Shown here: one piece after another, positions 1-5,154 of the stretch
How positions within the stretch are numbered: the first letter of the stretch is position 1
Layout of the letters: every line of letters starts with the position of its first letter
Origin: Filomicrobium sp.
GTDB lineage: Bacteria > Pseudomonadota > Alphaproteobacteria > Rhizobiales > Hyphomicrobiaceae
Assembly (NCBI GenBank): GCA_021775655.1
Contig: JAJFHK010000009.1
Location: 1-5,154 of the forward strand
Reading direction: 5' to 3'
Length of the DNA stretch: 5,154 bases
Notes under the pieces: model-generated
What the model was told of the DNA's origin: nothing
Database searches by the model: none
What the model saw: the letters and a program-made list of their open reading frames with translations, nothing else
Translations under genes and position numbers: made by a program

Positions 1-151
1 AAAACCAGACCTGGAAGATCAACGTCAGCGGAGCATAGAAAAGAAGTCGGGACTCATGGCGTGCGATCGTCAGCGTATCAGAGAGCCACTGGCCGCGCGC
101 GCTTCCCGACCGGCGAATGGGCTCGGCACCGTCTTGCAAGGAAGCGTTCAT
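1..151 (-). CDS. N-terminus of putative ABC-2-type transporter permease (partial, runs off left edge)
   Basis: The reverse strand opens with ATG at 151-149 and stays open for 50 codons to the window edge, so only the N-terminus is visible. The start overlaps the stop of the upstream ATPase gene as ATGA, typical of translationally coupled subunits of one transporter; no clear Shine-Dalgarno lies in front of it. The first ~35 residues are polar and basic. The stretch from about residue 33 reads IARHESRLLFYAPLTLIFQ and then enters a hydrophobic segment. A basic 'R-x-E' helix leading into the first membrane span is common in ABC-2 and GldF-like permeases. Inferred role: membrane subunit partnering the ATPase at 148-888. 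The permease call rests mainly on context, since most of the protein is outside the window. It could instead be another membrane protein of the same operon. Confidence 0.72.
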   Translation of the reverse strand, partial: MNASLQDGAEPIRRSGSARGQWLSDTLTIARHESRLLFYAPLTLIFQVWF

Positions 152-888
152 GCAGCTTTTGATTCAGGTTGGAAATGGTCGGTGGTCAATCGGATGAGTG
201 CAGAGGCGAGTCGTCCTGCCTCATCACATAGATCTTCCTTTGCGGCGTCAGCAACGATGTGTCCAGCATTCATCACGATGAGGCGGTCGCAGAGTTCTTC
301 GGCTTCTTCGACGATATGGGTCGACATCAAAATTGCGCGGTCCTGGGACAGTCGTTTCAAGAGACGGCGCAGGTCCACCTTCTGTTTCGGATCGAGCCCG
401 TCGGTTGGCTCGTCCAGAAGTAAGACCGGTGGATCGTGTATCAGTGCTTGCGCCAGCCAGGCCCGCTGGCGCCAGCCTTTGGATAGCGTGCCCAGTTGCT
501 GGCCGGATACCGCGCCAATAGCCAGCATTTCTGTAACGTTGGCAGTCGCACGGCTGCCAAGCCTCCCTCGTAAACCACGAGATTCAGCGGCAAATTTTAG
601 GAATTCTCCGACGGTTAGGTTCGAAAAGCCGTTGGCAGCTTCCGGAAGGTAGCCGAGCGCGCGTTGCGCCTGCAGCCGGTCCTTGACGATGTCGAATCCA
701 GCAATAGACGCGTAGCCTGTATCTGGACCGAGCGAACCTGCCAACATACGCATCGTCGTCGATTTGCCTGCTCCATTGGAGCCGAGCAGACCGACAATGT
801 TGGACGGGGCTACCGAAAAACTGACAGCGCTTACCGCCTTGTGAGTGCCGAATGATTTCGACAGGTCTCGCGATTCGATCAAAGTCAT
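148..888 (-). CDS. ABC-2-type (GldA/CcmA-like) transporter ATP-binding protein
   Basis: This 246-residue protein is a single complete ABC nucleotide-binding domain, which would energise a membrane permease from the cytoplasm. Visible motifs are Walker A GSNGAGKST (residues 36-44), the YLPE element where this subfamily carries Glu at the Q-loop (80-83), signature LSKGWRQR (135-142), Walker B VLLLDEP with catalytic Glu160, D-loop GLDP (164-167) and switch His191. GSNGAGKST, YLPE and LSKGxRQR together fit the ABC-2 exporter / gliding-type ATPases and not the importer ATPases upstream. All catalytic residues are present. The start is uncertain. ATG at 888 places the domain at the usual distance from the N-terminus and has AGGA 11 nt upstream. 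A longer frame starts at 948, overlapping the preceding stop as TGATG, and adds 20 residues that do not resemble the family. The stop overlaps the next start (ATGA), pairing it with the gene at 1-151. Substrate unknown. Confidence 0.9.
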   Translation of the reverse strand: MTLIESRDLSKSFGTHKAVSAVSFSVAPSNIVGLLGSNGAGKSTTMRMLAGSLGPDTGYASIAGFDIVKDRLQAQRALGYLPEAANGFSNLTVGEFLKFAAESRGLRGRLGSRATANVTEMLAIGAVSGQQLGTLSKGWRQRAWLAQALIHDPPVLLLDEPTDGLDPKQKVDLRRLLKRLSQDRAILMSTHIVEEAEELCDRLIVMNAGHIVADAAKEDLCDEAGRLASALIRLTTDHFQPESKAA

Positions 889-947
889 TAGGGATGGGGT
901 CCTGACAGGTGAGGATGCCGCCGAGTGGCAGGCACTGTCGCTCCTCA

Positions 948-1196
948 TCAGGGCCGAAGGTCCGAAACGAAGCCTGCAACGATGAATAGCGCGATGGACA
1001 CCATCGTGACGACGTAACCGACGGTGGTCAAGCGCTTCGCCAGCAGGCCTTGTTTGCTGTCAGGTTCGTTGGCTTCGGGTTCGTTGCGGCCGCGCGGCTT
1101 AGCAACGAGCGACCCGGCTGTCACCAGAAGCGCTCCGACGACAGCCAACGCGATCACAATGTGGCGCTGCGAAATCTGAATCAGTAGGTCGATCAT
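948..1196 (-). CDS. Small membrane protein with two predicted transmembrane segments, unknown function
   Basis: I do not recognise a family for this 82-residue protein. It has two hydrophobic segments, about residues 12-33 and 58-78, each long enough to cross the membrane. They are joined by a charged linker rich in Lys, Arg, Glu, Asp, Asn and Pro (about 34-56). There is no cleavable signal or lipobox, so a two-span inner-membrane hairpin is the simplest model. It looks genuinely coding: it starts with ATG preceded by GGGGTGG at 7 nt spacing, begins 20 nt after the importer ATPase stop, and ends against the next ATPase gene (TGATG if that gene's longer start is used). Its place between the importer genes and the ABC-2 genes suggests an accessory or stabilising membrane subunit of one of the two transporters, more likely the ABC-2 pair. 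That role is inferred only from position. Confidence 0.8.
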   Translation of the reverse strand: MIDLLIQISQRHIVIALAVVGALLVTAGSLVAKPRGRNEPEANEPDSKQGLLAKRLTTVGYVVTMVSIALFIVAGFVSDLRP

Positions 1197-1216
1197 GGCG
1201 CGACCACCCCTGGGTG

Positions 1217-2095
1217 TTAGGAGTCGGCCTTGCCATATGCTTCGGCGAAGTCCGATCCGGATCCCGACTTGAAGCTCTTCATGGCTTCCTCGTGCAAGAT
1301 GCCCATCGCTTCACGCTTGATTTCATAGGCTTCTGGCGAATTCAGCATCTTGTAATCGCGTGGACGTGGAAGGTTGACCTCGATAACTTTGCGGACGTTA
1401 GCGGGGCGGTTCGACAAGACGATGATCCGGTCGGCAAGGAAGATTGCCTCATCGATTTCGGAGGTGACGAACAGGTTCGTGCGGCGATTTTCTTCGAACA
1501 AGCGCAGGAAGAACTCCTGCATCAGCCCGCGCGACATGGCATCGAGTCCTCGGAACGGCTCATCCATGATCATGATGCGCGGATTGTTAATCAAAGCGCG
1601 GGCGAGTTCGGCGCGCCTCTGCATACCGCCAGAAAGCTGCAAGGGATATTTGTGCTTGAATTCGCTCAGGCCGACTTTGACCAGCAGACGGTCAGCTTCC
1701 TCACGCAGGGCGTTGCCCTTTAAGTCGCCCCGCAACTTGGGTCCGAATATGATATTTTGATAGGTCGTCTGCCATGGCATCAACGCCGTTTCCTGGAACA
1801 CAACCATGCGATCGCGAGCTGGGCCCGTAACTGGCTTATCATCGAGAAGGATTTCGCCTGTGTCGGGGAACTCAAACCCGGCGATGAGGTTGACAAGCGT
1901 GGACTTCCCGCATCCCGACGGGCCGACGACGACGGTCAACTCACCGGGTCGAATTTCGACGCTGAGGTTGTCGATGACTTGCTGCTGCTCCCATTCGTCA
2001 CCGTAGGACTTGGAGACATTGCGGAGCTCGACCTTACTCTTACCTGCAGTCAGGTCGGCGGTGTTGGCGGATGCTTCTAGCGTATCCTGCGCCAT
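1217..2095 (-). CDS. NitT/TauT-type ABC importer ATP-binding protein with Ser replacing the switch histidine
   Basis: Cytoplasmic ATPase of a nitrate/sulfonate/taurine-class importer. Numbered from ATG 2095 (292 residues): A-loop Tyr31, Walker A GPSGCGKST (58-66), Q-loop Gln101 within VFQETALMPW as in NrtD/SsuB/TauB, signature LSGGM (154-158), Walker B IMIMDEP with Asp178 and Glu179, and D-loop GLDA. The H-loop reads FVTSEIDEAIFLADR where the family has VTHD-x-EA, so the switch histidine is Ser212 (codon TCC at 1462-1460). The tail after LPRPRD extends about 45 residues and shares an HEEAxKxF element (268-275) with the other importer ATPase. Start choice: a GTG at 2119 adds eight residues but has no ribosome binding site, whereas ATG 2095 has GAAAGG upstream, though at long spacing. 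It lies 72 nt after the permease stop (48 nt if GTG is used) and 20 nt before the small membrane gene. Substrate not deducible. Confidence 0.93.
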   Translation of the reverse strand: MAQDTLEASANTADLTAGKSKVELRNVSKSYGDEWEQQQVIDNLSVEIRPGELTVVVGPSGCGKSTLVNLIAGFEFPDTGEILLDDKPVTGPARDRMVVFQETALMPWQTTYQNIIFGPKLRGDLKGNALREEADRLLVKVGLSEFKHKYPLQLSGGMQRRAELARALINNPRIMIMDEPFRGLDAMSRGLMQEFFLRLFEENRRTNLFVTSEIDEAIFLADRIIVLSNRPANVRKVIEVNLPRPRDYKMLNSPEAYEIKREAMGILHEEAMKSFKSGSGSDFAEAYGKADS

Positions 2096-2167
2096 GGCTA
2101 TCTTTGGACCTTTCGTCACTTAATCATTCGAATTGTAGTGCCTCACATGCTTCCTGGCGCAGTGGCC

Positions 2168-3040
2168 CTAGAAGAGGCGCTTCCACGGCATGTACCAGTC
2201 GCCAATCATGCGGATTGCGCTCGACGAGAGATATCCGGCGATTCCCACCGAAATCATGCCAACCACGATCTGCTCGAGCGACCCTCCCATGTAGGAATTC
2301 CAGATGAAGAAGCCGAGGCCGCCGCCGCCCTGAGTGCCGCCGCCTGAAATCATCTCGGCTGCGAGCACGACTTCCCAGGTAATCCCCATGCCGACGGCAG
2401 CTCCAGTGAAGATTGATGGCAAGGTGCCGGGCAGAATGATCTTAGAGAAGAGGTCCCATTGAGAAGCGCCCATCGACTGCGCCGCCCTCAAGTAGCGGAC
2501 GTCGATATTGCGGGCACCGCCGAGGACGTTGATCACGATGGTGAAGAACGCTCCGAGAAACGTAATGAACGCAATCGACATTTCGTTCGTCGGCCAGAAG
2601 ATCAAGGATGCCGGAACCCATGCGAGCGGCGGGATAGGGCGGAGGATTTCAAATGGCGGAAAGAATATACCGCGGAAGTACTTGTTGACCGCGAGCAGGA
2701 GGCCGAAGGGAATACCAAGAAGCATCGCCATCAGAAAGCCGGAGAGAACGCGCTTGAAACTGGAATACCAGCTTTCCCAGTAGCCGACCTTCGGCAACAC
2801 CTCCAACCAGGTCGCAGCAACATCGGTCGGCGGCGGGATCAAGCCGACGCCTGGGATCATCCATTCCTTACCGAACCATTCGTCCCAACGGGAACCGATT
2901 TCCCAAAAAAACAAGAAGACGATTATTGCTGTGATGCCTCGCCATAAGGATTGGTTCTGCCAAAGTTTCTGCAGTCGGCTACGCTTTCTTGGCGTGGCCG
3001 ATGCGGCTGCGTGCGTGGATGGCTGGGCAATGTCGGTCAT
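2168..3040 (-). CDS. NitT/TauT-type ABC importer permease (second in operon)
   Basis: Inner-membrane subunit of 290 residues, normal or slightly long for SsuC/TauC/NrtB-type permeases. A polar, basic N-terminus (1-33) precedes about six hydrophobic segments near 34-50, 97-117, 131-149, 155-175, 212-231 and 255-275. The ILRPIPPLAWVP stretch (132-143) is a hallmark of this permease class. The cytoplasmic coupling loop RAAQSMGASQWDLFSKIILP (185-204) matches the EAA motif that docks on the ATPase. A Gly-rich stretch SGGGTQGGGGLGF (232-244) is longer than the equivalent in the sister permease. The start is ATG 3040 with GGA-rich sequence upstream; the stop is TAG. It sits between the two importer ATPases with short gaps and probably pairs with the permease at 3998-4885 as a heterodimer. 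It could also form its own homodimer with the ATPase at 1217-2095. Substrate unknown. Confidence 0.94.
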   Translation of the reverse strand: MTDIAQPSTHAAASATPRKRSRLQKLWQNQSLWRGITAIIVFLFFWEIGSRWDEWFGKEWMIPGVGLIPPPTDVAATWLEVLPKVGYWESWYSSFKRVLSGFLMAMLLGIPFGLLLAVNKYFRGIFFPPFEILRPIPPLAWVPASLIFWPTNEMSIAFITFLGAFFTIVINVLGGARNIDVRYLRAAQSMGASQWDLFSKIILPGTLPSIFTGAAVGMGITWEVVLAAEMISGGGTQGGGGLGFFIWNSYMGGSLEQIVVGMISVGIAGYLSSSAIRMIGDWYMPWKRLF

Positions 3041-3078
3041 GTGTGGTTTCCGGATCCTTTTGTCGGCTCAAGCCATTC

Positions 3079-3957
3079 TTAGGCAAGTTCGCGTTCACCG
3101 GCCTGGAAGGCCTTGATAGCTTCTTCGTGAACCGCCTCGTTTACTTCGTCCATCAACAGGCGGAATTGTTCTGAGGATTGAGTTTCGTACGAGCGCGGGC
3201 GGGGGATGTTAACTTCCACCGTCTTCTTCAGCTGACAGGGGCGCGTCGTCACGACGTGAACTTTGTCACCGAGAAAGATTGCCTCTTCCAGGTCGTGCGT
3301 GATGAAGAAGATCGTCACCTTCGTGCGGTCGTAGGTTTCAAGCAGTGATTCATGCATGATGGACTTGGTCAACGCATCCATGGCGCGATAGGGCTCGTCA
3401 AGGAGAAGCACCTTGGGATCGTTGATGAGTGCGCGCACGATTTCAGCGCGGCGCGACATGCCTGAGGAAACTTCACCGGGGTATTTTGTTACGACGTCGC
3501 CAAGGCCGGCCTCGGCCAGCATGTCGCTGGCTTTTTCGAGAGCCTGCCGCTTCCTTAGCTTGCCCTGGACGATGGGGCCGTAGGCAACATTCTCGGCCAG
3601 TGTCTTCCACGGGAAAAGAGCGCCGTGTTGGAACACGACCATACGTTCCGCGCCCTGGTCGGCTTTCGGTTTACTTGGTCCGCAAAGGAGTTCGTTGTCG
3701 AGCAGGATCTCGCCTTCGGTAATCGAGTGAAAACCTGCAATCGCGTTGAGCAAAGTCGTCTTGCCGCAACCCGACGGCCCAACAATCATACAGACCTCAC
3801 CGGCAGCTATTTCCATGGAGCAGTTGTCGACTGCCATGACGTTGACGCCTTCAGGATCGTAGATCTTGGTAACGTTGCGAATGCTCAACGCACCGCGCCC
3901 TTCGTTAGCGGCCATAGGTTTTGCGCCCTCACTTGCTACCGGGGTTGAAATGTTCAT
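3079..3957 (-). CDS. NitT/TauT-type ABC importer ATP-binding protein with degenerate signature motif
   Basis: Cytoplasmic ATPase of 292 residues in the same importer class. Visible elements are A-loop Tyr33, Walker A GPSGCGKTT (60-68), Q-loop Gln110 in VFQHGALFPW, Walker B VLLLDEP with Asp187 and Glu188, D-loop AMDA, and an intact switch His221 in FITHDLEEAIFLGD. The signature reads VSSGM (163-167) instead of LSGGM/Q, replacing the Leu and the first Gly (Ser165, codon TCA at 3465-3463). The following SRRAEIVRAL parallels QRRAELARAL in the sister ATPase. The tail after IPRPRS is extended and carries HEEAIKAF (277-284), as in the sister. About 20 residues precede the ABC core, so an internal ATG at 3915 is a possible start. 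ATG 3957 is preferred because AGGA lies 10 nt upstream. It follows the first permease by 40 nt and precedes the second by 38 nt. It is probably the catalytically competent half of a heterodimer (inference). Confidence 0.94.
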   Translation of the reverse strand: MNISTPVASEGAKPMAANEGRGALSIRNVTKIYDPEGVNVMAVDNCSMEIAAGEVCMIVGPSGCGKTTLLNAIAGFHSITEGEILLDNELLCGPSKPKADQGAERMVVFQHGALFPWKTLAENVAYGPIVQGKLRKRQALEKASDMLAEAGLGDVVTKYPGEVSSGMSRRAEIVRALINDPKVLLLDEPYRAMDALTKSIMHESLLETYDRTKVTIFFITHDLEEAIFLGDKVHVVTTRPCQLKKTVEVNIPRPRSYETQSSEQFRLLMDEVNEAVHEEAIKAFQAGERELA

Positions 3958-3997
3958 GTCGTCAAGGTCCTAAATGTCTAATCACTAGAGGCGGCGG

Positions 3998-4885
3998 TCA
4001 GCGTCCCTGCAAGGCGAGTGCCTTAACGTGCCACTGCATCAGCCAGTTTCCAAGCATGCGGACCAACATGGATGTCACCCAGCCGACGAAACCCAGGGTG
4101 ATCATGCCGATGACCATTGGGACGGTGACGTTGTTCATGTAGGAATCGACGATCAGATATCCCAGACCAAGATCGCCCGAGACCATTTCGGCCGCGACGA
4201 GGGAGAACCAAGCGACGCCGATGGAGATTTGAAGTCCGGTAAAGATGAATGGCAAAGCGCCGGGGACAACGACATTCTTGAAGATGTCCCAGTTGCTCGA
4301 ACCAAGGCAGCCCGCGGCGCGGAAGTAAGCCTCGTCGATCGAGTCAACACCGAGCATCGTGTTCAAAGTCGTCACGAACAGCGAAGCTAGCGTTGCAAGA
4401 AAGATCACGGGCGCTTCGAAGCCTGGGAACATCAAAATCGACAAAGGGACCCATGCGAGAATGGGGATCGGCCGCAAGGTTTCGAGAATTGGGAAGGCGT
4501 AATCGCGAATGCGGCGCGACCAACCCATAAACAGTCCAAGAGGAACTCCGACACCTGTTGCGATGCTAAATGCGATCAAAATACGCCTGCAGCTGACTAG
4601 GATATGATCGTAGTATTCCTGGGTGTAGATCGAAATCCCCTGAAAAGGCGTTGGTGAGAAAAGGTCCTTAGATACGGCTACCGGTCCCGGAATCTTGTCG
4701 AAGCGATCGACGCGAAGACCTTCGCACAACAACCACCAAGTGAAGAGCCAAAGGGCGACTCCAAACAAAGTCAGGTAAGGAGTTGGTGTCTGTAACGACT
4801 TCCCCAGTCTGTAAAAGAACAAGGACATGCCGGTTGGCGCCTTGGTTCTGCGGGGTACTGCCGTCGCTGCGGCTGTCTGGCTCAT
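3998..4885 (-). CDS. NitT/TauT-type ABC importer permease (first in operon)
   Basis: Inner-membrane subunit of 295 residues and the first gene of the visible operon. A polar N-terminus (1-35) leads into about six membrane segments near 36-54, 96-120, 133-153, 157-180, 213-233 and 255-278. TLRPIPILAWVPLSI (136-150) is the characteristic NrtB/SsuC/TauC stretch. RAAGCLGSSNWDIFKNVVVP (189-208) is the EAA-type coupling loop, and AAEMVSGDLGLGYLI (231-245) matches the family near the last span. It aligns by eye with the permease at 2168-3040, including the PG(T/A)LPxIFTG run after the loop, so the two are paralogues. The start is ATG 4885 with only a weak GAG-containing ribosome binding site. Its upstream region is the repeat-rich 4886-5154 segment. 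With no binding protein in the window, the substrate (nitrate, sulfonate, taurine, cyanate, amide or other small anion or organic) stays open. Confidence 0.94.
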   Translation of the reverse strand: MSQTAAATAVPRRTKAPTGMSLFFYRLGKSLQTPTPYLTLFGVALWLFTWWLLCEGLRVDRFDKIPGPVAVSKDLFSPTPFQGISIYTQEYYDHILVSCRRILIAFSIATGVGVPLGLFMGWSRRIRDYAFPILETLRPIPILAWVPLSILMFPGFEAPVIFLATLASLFVTTLNTMLGVDSIDEAYFRAAGCLGSSNWDIFKNVVVPGALPFIFTGLQISIGVAWFSLVAAEMVSGDLGLGYLIVDSYMNNVTVPMVIGMITLGFVGWVTSMLVRMLGNWLMQWHVKALALQGR

Positions 4886-4937
4886 GGTTTCTCGCTAGGC
4901 TCTCTTCATCGTGCCGGATCGGCAAGGGTGGTTTTGC

Positions 4938-4980
4938 TTTGCGACCAGTCAGTTCGCAAATCGGTGACTTGGCATTTGCG
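4938..4980. repeat. Three alternating TTTGCG/CGCAAA arms forming two overlapping inverted repeats
   Basis: On the plus strand TTTGCGA (4938-4944) is complementary to TCGCAAA (4954-4960) across a 9-nt spacer. The overlapping CGCAAAT (4955-4961) is complementary to ATTTGCG (4974-4980) across 12 nt. The middle arm can pair with either side but not both. All matches are exact over 7 bp. The array ends 52 bp before the first permease start. It could be a tandem operator or, if transcribed, a pair of mutually exclusive hairpins. Function is inferred; the repeat itself is directly visible. Confidence 0.6.
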
Positions 4981-4982
4981 TG

Positions 4983-5000
4983 CGTTGTTCTTTTACAACG
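4983..5000. repeat. Perfect 6-bp inverted repeat CGTTGT-N6-ACAACG
   Basis: CGTTGT (4983-4988) and ACAACG (4995-5000) are exact reverse complements around a 6-nt A/T-rich centre, giving an 18-bp dyad. A further CGTTGT occurs at 5032-5037 inside the short dyad TCGTTGTACGA (5031-5041). The size and symmetry suit a binding site for a dimeric regulator, but no regulator gene is in view and 6-bp arms can arise by chance. Confidence 0.4.
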
Positions 5001-5095
5001 AAAACGTGAATATCCGCTCAGCGCTTATGATCGTTGTACGACTTGGCCGCGGCGGTCGCTTCGTAATCGGCCTGTCGTTTTATCTGCTATTCGCG

Positions 5096-5134
5096 GTTGC
5101 TGGGCTTCAGAGTGGAGCTCGAAAGCCCAGCAAC
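5096..5134. repeat. Perfect 12-bp stem-loop near the right edge
   Basis: GTTGCTGGGCTT (5096-5107) is exactly complementary to AAGCCCAGCAAC (5123-5134), with a 15-nt loop. A 12-bp exact stem in a short intergenic region is unlikely to be random. Neither flank has a clean T-run. The plus-strand side is only moderately T-rich (TTGTCGTTTGT), and the minus-strand side reads CGCGAATAGCAGATAAAA. It may be an imperfect terminator, or a processing or stabilising hairpin after a gene lying beyond the right edge. Confidence 0.6.
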
Positions 5135-5154
5135 TTGTCGTTTGTCTCGTATTA

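Larger units (their letters stand above)
4886..5154 (-). promoter_or_regulatory. Upstream/leader region of the transporter operon, no gene seen
   Basis: No reading frame on either strand here looks coding. The minus-strand frames entering from the right edge close within about 40 codons and show no recognisable protein end. The region lies in front of the first permease and holds four inverted repeats, annotated separately. It either carries the operon promoter and its control sites or is a spacer between this permease and an upstream gene beyond the right edge, such as a substrate-binding protein. I could not find a convincing -35/-10 pair or a sigma-54 site on the minus strand. Confidence 0.5.

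Noticed and set aside
56..652. Long plus-strand open frame of 198 codons
   Set aside because: It lies antisense to the ABC-2 ATPase gene, which has a full motif set. The plus-strand translation is Ser/Arg-rich with no recognisable motif, so it is a shadow frame.
1214..1723. Plus-strand open frame of 169 codons
   Set aside because: It is antisense to the importer ATPase with intact Walker motifs and has no ribosome binding site or family resemblance.
2126..2133. ATTCGAAT palindrome between permease and ATPase
   Set aside because: It is a single 8-bp palindrome in a short intergenic gap with no second copy nearby; chance is sufficient.
2459..2947. Plus-strand open frame of 162 codons
   Set aside because: It is antisense to the permease carrying the EAA loop. 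The composition is rich in Arg, Glu and Asp, typical of a reverse-frame shadow.
1217..4885. Naming the transporter NrtBCD, SsuBC or TauBC
   Set aside because: The subunits clearly belong to that superfamily, but no binding protein or catabolic gene is present, and ATPase and permease sequences alone do not fix the substrate.
4886..5060. Sigma-70 or sigma-54 promoter on the minus strand
   Set aside because: TTGTAA and TTCACG hexamers occur but no -10 sits at proper spacing, and no GG-N10-GC site was found. A promoter is likely somewhere here or upstream but cannot be placed.
5041..5154. C-terminus of an upstream minus-strand gene
   Set aside because: One frame is open from the right edge to a stop near 5027, but its translation is basic and low in hydrophobic residues with no recognisable protein end, and the 12-bp stem-loop sits inside it.

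Overview
The window looks like bacterial chromosome, probably from an alphaproteobacterium. That is an inference from the moderately high G+C, dense gene packing and protein style; no marker gene fixes the taxon. Every convincing gene lies on the minus strand, so transcription runs from the right edge to the left edge. Seven genes, the last cut off by the left edge, form one apparent operon with gaps of 20-59 bp or short overlaps. Only about 270 bp at the right end lacks a gene.

In transcription order: a leader or intergenic region (4886-5154) rich in inverted repeats; an importer permease (3998-4885); its ATPase (3079-3957); a second importer permease (2168-3040); a second ATPase (1217-2095, possibly to 2119); a small protein with two membrane segments (948-1196); an ABC-2/GldA-type ATPase (148-888, possibly to 948); and the N-terminus of a membrane protein, probably its permease partner (1-151).

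The first four genes are two permease-ATPase pairs of the nitrate/sulfonate/taurine (NrtBCD/SsuBC/TauBC) importer class. The obvious reading is one transporter with two different permeases and two different ATPases. No substrate-binding protein lies in the window. One could be encoded just beyond the right edge, and the substrate cannot be read from the sequence. The last three genes look like a separate ABC-2-type (usually export-type) transporter plus a small membrane protein, transcribed with the importer.

The most striking observation concerns the two importer ATPases. The 1217-2095 protein has a normal LSGGM signature but Ser in place of the switch (H-loop) histidine. The 3079-3957 protein has the histidine but an altered VSSGM signature. 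In a head-to-tail heterodimer both defects fall in the same composite ATP site and the other site is fully canonical. That is the pattern of an asymmetric ABC transporter with one active and one degenerate site, which is not the textbook picture for NitT/TauT importers. The leader region also holds overlapping inverted repeats that could form alternative hairpins or an operator array.
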